From Acetobacteraceae bacterium (GTDB lineage Bacteria > Pseudomonadota > Alphaproteobacteria > Acetobacterales > Acetobacteraceae), in assembly GCA_003133265.1 (NCBI GenBank), contig PKWQ01000395.1, positions 2,992 through 12,488 on the forward strand: DNA of 9,497 nucleotides, given 5' to 3'. The notes below the pieces were generated by a model that was not told the origin of the DNA, did no database searches, and saw only the letters and a program-made list of their open reading frames with translations. A program made the translations under genes and the position numbers. Numbering within the stretch: the first letter of the stretch is position 1; each line of letters begins with the position of its first letter. Shown one piece after another: positions 1-5,644 of the stretch.

Positions 1-162
1 TTCGCGCGCGACTGGATGCTGGAAAACAAGGTGAACCAGGCGAGCTTCAAGGCCACCCGCCGCCGCCTGTCGGAGCACCCGATCGAGCAGGTCGGCGAGA
101 AGCTGCGCGCGATGATGCCGTGGATCAGCAAGAACGCGCTGGTCGACAAGACGAAGAACTGA
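1..162 (+). CDS. ilvC: Ketol-acid reductoisomerase, C-terminal end (5' part outside window)
   Basis: Partial gene: 53 codons in frame 1 followed by TGA at 160-162. The peptide contains WMLENKVNQ, then RRRLSEHPIEQVGEKLR and MMPWISKNALVDKTKN. This is the conserved tail of class I ketol-acid reductoisomerase, where 'GEKLRAMMPWI' followed by a Lys/Asn-rich end is characteristic. The enzyme is cytosolic, uses NADPH and Mg2+, and converts acetolactate or acetohydroxybutyrate to dihydroxy acids in valine, isoleucine and leucine synthesis. The catalytic and Rossmann regions are outside the window, so nothing can be said about their integrity. It is read towards hsp20, from which it is separated by about 210 non-coding bases. 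Family assignment is from recalled family motifs. Confidence 0.85.
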   Translation, partial: FARDWMLENKVNQASFKATRRRLSEHPIEQVGEKLRAMMPWISKNALVDKTKN

Positions 163-174
163 TGCTGGACCACC

Positions 175-200
175 GGGCGCCGTCCCACCGGACGGCGCCC
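175..200 (+). terminator. Strong hairpin after ilvC, probable terminator
   Basis: A perfect 11-bp inverted repeat (GGGCGCCGTCC, loop CACC, GGACGGCGCCC) starts 12 bases after the ilvC stop. It is not followed by a clear T run, so it is either a GC-rich intrinsic terminator of the T-poor kind or a 3'-end-stabilising stem. A smaller stem (CGGGA, CAA, TCCCG) lies at 273-285. I see no convincing gene in the remaining bases 201-373, which separate the converging ilvC and hsp20 genes. Confidence 0.6.
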
Positions 201-373
201 GCCACCCAGTTCCTCATCGATCGGGACGGCTGGCTGCGCGCCATGCGCCACCCATCCAAAACATCCGCCGACCGGGACAATCCCGAAGCACCGCGGGACA
301 CGCTACAAACCATTGCCAGCCATCCCATCGCACCGACGGGAGGCGTCCATCGCCACCAATAAGCCTGCCGCCG

Positions 374-889
374 CTAGGCCGCCTTCACCTCGATCTTCTT
401 GTCCTGCTTTTTGGCCTCGGCGGTCTTCGGCAGCGTCAGCGTGAGAACACCCTTGCCGAATTCCGCGGAAATCTTGTCGCGGTCCACCCCGTCAGGCAGC
501 GTGAACGAGCGCTGGAAAGAGCCGTACGACCGCTCGGACAGGTAGTAGTTCGCCGCCTTCTCCTCTTTCTCCTGACGCTTCTCCCCGCGCAGCACGAGCA
601 TATCGCCCGATACCGAGACCTCGATGTCCTTCTCGGACAGTCCGGGCAACTCGGCGGTCACCCTGTAGGCTCCATCCGCCTCCGTCACATCGACGGCGGG
701 GACGGCGATGCTCACCGATACATCGCTGGGGGCCAACCACGGTCCGCCGAACAGGCGCGGGAGGGACGGAAATCCCATCTTGTCGGTAACTCGATCGAAC
801 AACCGGTCCAAATCCGTCCGGAACGCCCGCCAGGGATCGGACACCGGGGCCGGGGGCGTCTTCTTCACTTCCACCGGAACATTCGCCAT
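374..889 (-). CDS. hsp20: Hsp20/alpha-crystallin family small heat-shock protein
   Basis: A 171-residue cytosolic ATP-independent holdase chaperone that binds unfolding proteins as an oligomer. The N-terminal arm is rich in Pro and Lys, followed by a DPWRAFRTDLDRLFD segment (about 18-32) typical of class A bacterial Hsp20. The alpha-crystallin domain spans about 63-156, with AELPGLSEKDIEVSV and the signature GVLTLTLPK at 147-155. The tail ends KKIEVKAA, where I-E-V can serve as the I-X-I/V oligomerisation motif. I start at 889 rather than at the upstream ATG at 976, because the 889 ATG is preceded by AGGAG at good spacing and the 29-residue extension is Cys-rich and non-conserved. It is the last gene on the minus strand after fixK and the receiver gene, with 159 bases before it, so it probably also has its own promoter. 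Confidence 0.95.
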   Translation of the reverse strand: MANVPVEVKKTPPAPVSDPWRAFRTDLDRLFDRVTDKMGFPSLPRLFGGPWLAPSDVSVSIAVPAVDVTEADGAYRVTAELPGLSEKDIEVSVSGDMLVLRGEKRQEKEEKAANYYLSERSYGSFQRSFTLPDGVDRDKISAEFGKGVLTLTLPKTAEAKKQDKKIEVKAA

Positions 890-968
890 ATCGCATTCTC
901 CTGCGTACTGAACGATCTCGCGGCATGCAGCCGCACAAACATGCTGCGCCACCCATCGGCGCATCGCA

Positions 969-982
969 TTGACCAAACTCCA
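969..982 (-). promoter_or_regulatory. Candidate FNR/FixK box upstream of hsp20
   Basis: On the plus strand the site reads TTGAC-CAAA-CTCCA. Against the TTGAT-N4-ATCAA consensus, the TTGA/TCAA core matches at 7 of 8 positions. Its centre is 87 bases upstream of the hsp20 ATG. A weak -10-like hexamer (CATGTT on the minus strand, 943-938) lies downstream, which would place the box near the -42 region typical of class II FNR activation. The cognate family regulator is encoded about 470 bases away. This is a pattern match in one site only, so confidence is limited. Confidence 0.4.
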
Positions 983-991
983 TCGTCCGGG

Positions 992-1008
992 CGGTTCGGG
1001 ACGGTTCG
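992..1008 (+). repeat. Direct repeat CGGTTCG with 10-bp period in hsp20 upstream region
   Basis: CGGTTCG occurs at 992-998 and again at 1002-1008, exactly one helical turn apart and immediately upstream (relative to hsp20) of the candidate FNR box. Tandem hexamers with 10-11-bp period are the usual layout of OmpR/PhoB-family binding sites. From recall, the Rhizobium FxkR 'K-box' is also a tandem hexamer with 4-bp spacer, although its sequence (GTTACA) differs. GTTCG cores also recur in front of the OmpR-type regulator gene at 2292-2337. Function is inferred; chance occurrence in GC-rich DNA is possible. Confidence 0.35.
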
Positions 1009-1048
1009 TTCCATCCCTATCGACACGACCTGTGCCGATGCACCGACG

Positions 1049-1417
1049 CTACTCGAGCGCGCTCTGGACCACGCGTTGCAGGGCGGCGGCGACCAGCGGC
1101 CGGCGCAACGCCATCGTGGGTCGCGCCACAGCTGGTGGGACATCGTCGTCCGAGGCGGTGTTCAGCATGATGATGGGCGTCGATTGCAACGCCGGGTTCG
1201 CCCGCAACCACCCCGCGGCCTCGCGGCCCGGCGCGTCGCGCAGTTGGAAGTCGAGCAGGATCACGTTCGGCACCACATCCCGCGCGGCGATCACCGCCGC
1301 GACGCCATCGCTGACCACGACGACCGAAAGACCGATGGCATTGAGCGTTTCTTCGCAGAACTTCCGCGTCGCGCAGTCCGAGGTCGCCAGCAGCGCCCTA
1401 TGCCAGGGTTGTTTCAT
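1049..1417 (-). CDS. Degenerate single-domain response-regulator receiver protein
   Basis: A 122-residue protein consisting of one receiver (CheY-like) fold and nothing else. The phospho-acceptor strand is present (NVILLDFQL, Asp56), as is the beta-4 strand TPIIML (80-85). The rest of the active site is altered. The acidic pair after beta-1 is reduced to Ser13-Asp14, the conserved Thr/Ser position after beta-4 reads Asn86-Thr87, and the invariant Lys of the K-P pair is Arg106-Pro107. Mg2+ binding and phosphorylation switching may therefore be weak or lost, so it could act as a decoy, a phosphate sink or a protein-interaction module. It begins 35 bases after the fixK-type gene on the same strand, so the two are probably co-transcribed. 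The ribosome site is weak, which fits dependence on upstream translation. No output domain is seen and I cannot name a characterised orthologue. Confidence 0.78.
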   Translation of the reverse strand: MKQPWHRALLATSDCATRKFCEETLNAIGLSVVVVSDGVAAVIAARDVVPNVILLDFQLRDAPGREAAGWLRANPALQSTPIIMLNTASDDDVPPAVARPTMALRRPLVAAALQRVVQSALE

Positions 1418-1452
1418 CAGGTTACGTTTGCCGTCAGGAACTGGACTCGGTT

Positions 1453-2151
1453 CTATCGTGACGCCATCTCGTCCAGACGATCCCAGTCGTGGATCTCCAC
1501 GCAGTTCGCCGTCCGCAATGCGATGACCTTGCTGCGCTTCAGCCGGGTGAAGGTTCGCGATACCGTCTCGACGGTCAGGCCGACATAGTCGGCGATGTCG
1601 TGGCGGTCCATTGGCAGATGGATTTCCGCCGCGTCGACCTCGCCGCCCTGCTGGTCGGCCATCAGCAGCAGGAAGCTGGCGACCTTCTCCAAGGCATCCT
1701 TGCAGCCGAGCATCAGCATCAGCTCGTGCGCCATATGCAGCTCCTGCGCCGCGGCGCCGAGCAGATGGCGGGTCAGTTGCGGCCGCTCGAGCATCAGGCG
1801 ATCGAGGGCCGACCGGCGATAGAAGCGCACCATCACCTCGGTGATCGCCTCCGCCGTATAGCTGTATGCGCCACCCAGGCTGATGCCGATCAGGCGCTCG
1901 GCCGGCACGAAGCCGGTAATCTGGCGCCTGCCGTCCGGAAGCAGCTTGCAGATCCGCAGCATGCCGCTGATCACTTCGTACACGCCGTCCGCCGCGTCGC
2001 CTTCACGGAAAAGTGTTTCGCCGGGTGGTTTCTTGGATACGGCACCAGGAAGCGCCAACGCCCCCAGGTTCTCGCTCTCATTCGCCAGGGAGGCGAAGAA
2101 TCCTCGGGGGACCGCTCTCTCTGTGGCGGTCGAGGCAAATTGTGTGTGCAT
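1453..2151 (-). CDS. fixK: Crp/FNR-superfamily transcription factor, FixK type
   Basis: A 232-residue DNA-binding regulator. The N-terminal cyclic-nucleotide-like beta-roll (about 35-125) includes FREGDAADGVYEVISG and DGRRQITGF. A dimerisation helix follows at about 126-165. The winged helix-turn-helix is at about 178-225, with MDRHDIADYVGLTVETVSR. The recognition helix has Glu195, Ser198 and Arg199, the E..SR triad that lets FNR and FixK read TTGAT half-sites. The N-terminal Cys cluster of oxygen-sensing FNR is absent; the only cysteines are 68, 150 and 217. It therefore should not carry a 4Fe-4S oxygen switch and fits the FixK class, whose activity follows its own expression. I chose the ATG at 2151, since an in-frame extension to 2355 runs through the promoter region and has no conserved content. 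It is divergent from the OmpR-type regulator, a natural candidate for its activator. Confidence 0.92.
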   Translation of the reverse strand: MHTQFASTATERAVPRGFFASLANESENLGALALPGAVSKKPPGETLFREGDAADGVYEVISGMLRICKLLPDGRRQITGFVPAERLIGISLGGAYSYTAEAITEVMVRFYRRSALDRLMLERPQLTRHLLGAAAQELHMAHELMLMLGCKDALEKVASFLLLMADQQGGEVDAAEIHLPMDRHDIADYVGLTVETVSRTFTRLKRSKVIALRTANCVEIHDWDRLDEMASR

Positions 2152-2223
2152 GCCCGGATTGTCCCTTTGCTTCGGCGGACGAAGCACCCGCCCCCGTGGA
2201 CAAACATTAGTCCCGCCGTGTGA

Positions 2224-2268
2224 GCATTTGATGCCGACCTGCTTGGGTGACGGTGGCATTTGGTGGCG
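2224..2268 (+). repeat. Imperfect 13-bp direct repeat, 32-bp period
   Basis: GCATTTGATGCCG at 2224-2236 and GCATTTGGTGGCG at 2256-2268 match at 11 of 13 bases and begin 32 bases apart, about three helical turns, on the same face of the DNA. The first copy is itself a dyad (GCAT-TTG-ATGC). A related inverted fragment, GGCAAAT, occurs at 2285-2291. The location between divergent fixK-type and ompR-type genes makes an operator plausible, but no known binding site is matched exactly. Confidence 0.4.
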
Positions 2269-2291
2269 AAATATGACCCTGTGTGGCAAAT

Positions 2292-2337
2292 CGAACGGAA
2301 CGCAGCGACCGCGTCGCGTTCGGTTGCAGGACGAACG
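2292..2337 (+). promoter_or_regulatory. CGAACG/CGTTCG cluster and leader hairpin before the OmpR-type gene
   Basis: Three copies of the same hexamer in alternating orientation occur in 46 bases: CGAACG at 2292-2297, CGTTCG at 2317-2322 and CGAACG at 2332-2337. The middle part can also fold as GAAC-(GCA bulge)-GCGAC, loop CGC, GTCGC-GTTC (2298-2321), ending just before the ribosome site. The cluster may be a protein-binding array or a leader RNA structure for the gene that starts at 2340. The same GTTCG core makes up the tandem repeat at 992-1008. Function is inferred. Confidence 0.35.
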
Positions 2338-2339
2338 AT

Positions 2340-3080
2340 ATGACAAACCAATCACACATCCTGGTGGTCGACGACGAGGCGCGTATCCGCAACATGCTTC
2401 GACGCTTTCTGCTCGAAGAAGGCTTCGCGGTCAGCGAGGCCATCGATGGCGCCACCGCCCGCGCGGCACTGGAACGAGAGACCTTCGACCTCGTGCTGCT
2501 CGACCTGATGCTGCCCGGCGAGGATGGCCTGTCGCTGGCGCGGCATATCCGGCAGCACTCGGAGATGCCGATCATCATGCTGACCGGCAAGGGCGATCTG
2601 ATCGATCGTGTGGTCGGGCTGGAGACCGGTGCGGACGACTACATCGCCAAGCCGTTCCATCTGCGCGAGGTGCTGGCACGGATCAGAGCGCTGCTGCGGC
2701 GGGCGGCGCCACGCACTCAGATGCCCGTCTCGCGGGCGGCATCGGTGGAAGCCGGGACGGCCGACATCCTCAGCTTCGAGGGATGGCGGCTGGACCTGCT
2801 CCGGCGCGAGCTATGCGGACATGACGGCACGCAAGTGGCGCTGACCGCCGGCGAGTTCGAACTGCTGCGCGCATTCGCGCAGCACCCGAATCGGGTGCTG
2901 AAGCGGGACCAGTTGATGGACCTCGTCAAAGGCCCGCACTGGGCGGCGTACGACCGGACCATCGATTCCCAGATCGTGCGCCTGCGCCGCAAGATAGAAA
3001 CGGACCCGACCAACCCCAGCCTGATCAAGACGGTGCGCGGGACCGGCTATGTCTTCGCCGTTTCGACAGCGCGCCCATAA
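2340..3080 (+). CDS. OmpR/PhoB-family response regulator (FxkR-like by context)
   Basis: A 246-residue two-component transcription factor. The receiver domain (about 6-118) is complete: Asp11-Asp12 acidic pocket, phospho-acceptor Asp55 in LVLLDLMLPG, Thr82, and Lys104 before Pro. The winged-helix output domain (about 146-242) has LTAGEFELLRAF, a recognition-helix region YDRTIDSQIVRLRRKIE and the terminal TVRGTGYVF hairpin. I start at the ATG at 2340, preceded by AGGAC eight bases away, rather than the in-frame ATG at 2283. It is divergent from the fixK-type gene and converges with the hybrid FixL-like kinase at a 16-base gap. This arrangement suggests it is the kinase's partner and the regulator of fixK, as FxkR is in Rhizobium etli. 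Family membership is certain; the FxkR role is inference from neighbours, since OmpR-type regulators are numerous. Confidence 0.95.
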   Translation: MTNQSHILVVDDEARIRNMLRRFLLEEGFAVSEAIDGATARAALERETFDLVLLDLMLPGEDGLSLARHIRQHSEMPIIMLTGKGDLIDRVVGLETGADDYIAKPFHLREVLARIRALLRRAAPRTQMPVSRAASVEAGTADILSFEGWRLDLLRRELCGHDGTQVALTAGEFELLRAFAQHPNRVLKRDQLMDLVKGPHWAAYDRTIDSQIVRLRRKIETDPTNPSLIKTVRGTGYVFAVSTARP

Positions 3081-3096
3081 CCGCGTCGGGTTCGGC

Positions 3097-5508
3097 TCAG
3101 CCGTCGATCAGTTCACGCAACCGTGTCCGCAACTGGGAGATGGAGTGCGGCTTGCCGATCCAGCCGGCATTCTTCAGCTTCCGCGTCCCCTTCATCAGGG
3201 ATGGGTCCGCGTAGCCGGAGGTGAGCAGGATCTTTATCCCCGGACGCAGGCGGCTGACCCGGCGCGCCAGCTCGAAACCTGAAATCCCGCCGGGCATGAC
3301 GACGTCGGTGAGAACCACATCGATGGCGCGCCCCTGTCCGATCACCGCCAGCGCCGTCGGACCATCCCCGGCCTCGATGATGGAATAGCCGAGTTCGGTC
3401 AGGCGCCGGACAGTGACCCGCCGCACCCGGGGATCGTCTTCCACGACAAGGACCGTCTCCCCGGTCATGGTGGCCGACTGCGGCACGGAATATTCGTCCT
3501 CCGCACGGGGAACCGCGCCGTCATGCTGCGGCAGATGGAGGCGAACCGTCGTGCCCTGCCCGACCTCGCTGTAAAGCTGCATGTGTCCGCCGGACTGCTT
3601 GACGAAGCCGTAGACCATGCTCAGGCCGAGCCCGCTGCTGACGCCCGGTCCTTTCGTGGTGAAGAACGGCTCGAACGCCCGCCGCTTGACCTCCTCCGTC
3701 ATGCCGGTGCCGGTATCGGTCACCACCAGCGTCACGTAATCGCCCGGCGCGACCTCGGCATAGGATGCGTGATGGGCGTCGAAATGGGTCCGTACGGTCT
3801 CGATGACGAGCGTGCCGCCATCCGGCATGGCGTCGCGCGCATTGATCGCCAGATTGAGCAGCGCGTTCTCGACCTGTCCCGGATCGGCCTGGGTCATCGG
3901 CAGCGCCTCGGCGAGCCGCGTCTCGATCCCCACCGCCATTCCCAGGCTGCGGCGCAGCAGGTCGGCCATCCCGGCAACCAGCACATTGAGATGGATCGGC
4001 TTCGGCTGGAGCGGCTGGCGTCGCCCGAACGACAGCAGACGGCTGGCGAGCTGAGCCCCCAGCTCGACCGCCTCCTGCGCTTCCTGGAGCATCTCGCGAT
4101 CCGCTTGCTTCGTCAGTGCCCGCTCGACCATCTCCAGGTTGCCGCCAATGACCGTCAGCAAATTGTTGAAATCGTGCGCCATTCCACCGGTAAGCTGGCC
4201 GATCGCATCCATCTTCTGCGCTTGCAAGAGATCCTGCTCCAGCTTCACGCGCGCGCTGAGGTCGCGAATGAACCCGGTGAAGATCCGTGTCGTGCCGAGC
4301 TTGGCCTCGCCGACCGCAAGCTCCATCGGAAAGATGGTCCCATCCTTCCGTCGCGCCTCTACCCGGCGGCCGATGCCGATGATGCACTTCTCGCCGGTGC
4401 TCAGATAATGCGCCAGATAGCCGTCATGTCGCTCGGCATGCGGCGAGGACATCAGCATGGCGACGTTGCAGCCGATCACCTCGCCGGCAGCGTATCCGAA
4501 CATGTCCTGCGCGGCGTTGCTGAACGACTGCACGATGCCGGATGAATCGATCGTGATGATCGCATCCGGCGCCGTCTCCAGAACGGATCGCAGATGGGCC
4601 TCGCGCTCCGCGATGTTTTCCCGCGCGTTCCTGGCCTCTGTCATGTCGGTGTTGAATTCCAGTACCGACACCGGTGCGCCGCTCTCGTCGCGGTGCAACG
4701 TCCAGTGGCTGGTCACGATCATGCGCGATCCGTCGCGATGATGGTGGATCAGCTCGCCTTGCCAGGACCCGCTGGATATCAGGGTGGCCTCGATTTCCTG
4801 CCTGGGAACAGGAAACTCGGTACGCAGGAGATCGTGGGAGTTGCGCCCTACCGCCTCATGCGGGCGCCAGCCGTAGAGGGCACCGAGCCCGTTGGTCCAG
4901 AACAGGATCTGGCCATCGAGTCGCCGGACCATGGCCGGTACCGGGTCCAGCGCATGGACGAATTCCTGCAATTGCGCCGATTGCGCGAGCAGCCGCGCTT
5001 CCGCCCGCTTCTGCGCGGTAATATCCTGCGCGATCATGGTGACGCCGATCACGCGCCGTTTCGTGTCCAGCATCGGCAATATGGCAACGGACACATGCAG
5101 GATGCGGCCATCCTTCCGCCTGCGTTCGGTCTCATGATGCTCCACCCGCTCGCCGAGCAGGGCTCGATCGAGGATCTGGTCCGCCTCACGCGGGCGGTGC
5201 GGCACGGCGATCAGCTGGATGGATTTGCCGACGATTTCGGCCGCCTGATAACCGAACATCCGCTCGGCGCCACGGTTCCAGCTCGTCACGATGCCGTCGA
5301 CCGTCTTGCCGATGATCGCCGCGTCGCTGAACGCGACAACCGCCGCCAGTATATGCGGCCCGACTTTCGCCGGACCTTTTGGCGCGGGCGATGCCGGTTT
5401 CGTTGGCTTTGTTAATTTCCCGGCCGATGCTGTCTTGTTCGGGATAGCCTCCGGCAGTCCAGCCTTGGTCTGGATCGCATCGGTTGTCGGTTGGCGGCCT
5501 CGCTTCAT
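3097..5508 (-). CDS. fixL: Hybrid sensor histidine kinase with FixL-type haem PAS domain
   Basis: An 803-residue soluble kinase with no membrane segments. After a Lys/Pro/Ala-rich N-terminus come three PAS domains, at about 58-167, 182-292 and 308-419. The third matches the FixL haem domain: His361 in ERHDGYLAHY at the axial-ligand position, and Arg381 in IIGIGR at the position of the oxygen-sensing arginine. The transmitter follows: phospho-accepting His445 in MAHDFNNLLTVI, Asn552/Asn556 in the N box, Asp598 in DTGTGM, and GLGLSMVYG. A C-terminal receiver has Glu690/Asp691/Asp692, Asp735 in VVLTDVVMPGG, Thr763 and Lys786. All catalytic residues are present, so it should autophosphorylate and relay to its own receiver, controlled by O2 release from haem. 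Compared with Bradyrhizobium FixL, the positions I align to Arg206 and His214 read His and Cys. I prefer the ATG at 5508 (GGGGA before it) to a TTG at 5547 with no ribosome site. Haem binding is inferred from motif alone. Confidence 0.94.
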   Translation of the reverse strand: MKRGRQPTTDAIQTKAGLPEAIPNKTASAGKLTKPTKPASPAPKGPAKVGPHILAAVVAFSDAAIIGKTVDGIVTSWNRGAERMFGYQAAEIVGKSIQLIAVPHRPREADQILDRALLGERVEHHETERRRKDGRILHVSVAILPMLDTKRRVIGVTMIAQDITAQKRAEARLLAQSAQLQEFVHALDPVPAMVRRLDGQILFWTNGLGALYGWRPHEAVGRNSHDLLRTEFPVPRQEIEATLISSGSWQGELIHHHRDGSRMIVTSHWTLHRDESGAPVSVLEFNTDMTEARNARENIAEREAHLRSVLETAPDAIITIDSSGIVQSFSNAAQDMFGYAAGEVIGCNVAMLMSSPHAERHDGYLAHYLSTGEKCIIGIGRRVEARRKDGTIFPMELAVGEAKLGTTRIFTGFIRDLSARVKLEQDLLQAQKMDAIGQLTGGMAHDFNNLLTVIGGNLEMVERALTKQADREMLQEAQEAVELGAQLASRLLSFGRRQPLQPKPIHLNVLVAGMADLLRRSLGMAVGIETRLAEALPMTQADPGQVENALLNLAINARDAMPDGGTLVIETVRTHFDAHHASYAEVAPGDYVTLVVTDTGTGMTEEVKRRAFEPFFTTKGPGVSSGLGLSMVYGFVKQSGGHMQLYSEVGQGTTVRLHLPQHDGAVPRAEDEYSVPQSATMTGETVLVVEDDPRVRRVTVRRLTELGYSIIEAGDGPTALAVIGQGRAIDVVLTDVVMPGGISGFELARRVSRLRPGIKILLTSGYADPSLMKGTRKLKNAGWIGKPHSISQLRTRLRELIDG

Positions 5509-5644
5509 GGCGTCCCCGGGTTCCGCGACGACTACTGAACCCACCAATCATAATCGCACGCCGCTGGAATGCCAGGGCGCGCCCATCCTGGCCTCCGCGC
5601 GGAACAGGCTGCTAAGCTATCGCCAAACCGAGGGGAGAAAGCCT
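5509..5644. promoter_or_regulatory. Divergent promoter region between fixL-type and lyase genes, with a dyad
   Basis: This 136-base stretch must hold promoters for both divergent genes. It contains GCCAGG at 5571-5576 and its inverse CCTGGC at 5587-5592 (10-base spacer), enclosing a 10-base palindrome GGGCGCGCCC at 5575-5584. This is a possible operator for the lyase-leuCD operon, but no regulator gene is adjacent. GAGGGGAGAAAG before the 5645 ATG is a strong ribosome site. I find no FNR-type box and no convincing -35/-10 pair. Confidence 0.45.

Larger units (their letters stand above)
2152..2339. promoter_or_regulatory. Divergent promoter region between fixK-type and ompR-type genes
   Basis: These 188 bases separate two start codons pointing away from each other, so promoters for both must lie here or nearby. 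On the minus strand, TAATGT (2212-2207) is a possible -10 for the fixK gene; on the plus strand, AAATATGAC (2269-2277) is a possible -10 for the regulator. Neither has a convincing -35. AGGAC eight bases before the 2340 ATG is a good ribosome site. One perfect TTGAT half-site occurs at 2229-2233, but its partner half is poor, so I do not call a full FNR box. The repeats within the region are listed separately. Confidence 0.6.

Noticed and set aside
120..362. 80-codon plus-strand frame after ilvC
   Set aside because: It begins inside ilvC in another frame, has no ribosome site, crosses the hairpin and resembles no protein.
2229..2242. FNR box upstream of the fixK-type gene
   Set aside because: The TTGAT half is perfect but the other half matches only 2 of 5 bases.
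2152..2355. 68-residue N-terminal extension of the FixK-type protein
   Set aside because: It would run through the whole divergent promoter and into the neighbouring gene's start; the family begins near the ATG at 2151.
3523..4545. Plus-strand 340-codon frame antisense to the kinase
   Set aside because: It lies entirely opposite the conserved PAS and kinase domains and has no recognisable motif.
5291..5644. 118-residue N-terminal extension of the lyase
   Set aside because: It is antisense to the kinase start, and a strong ribosome site marks the ATG at 5645.
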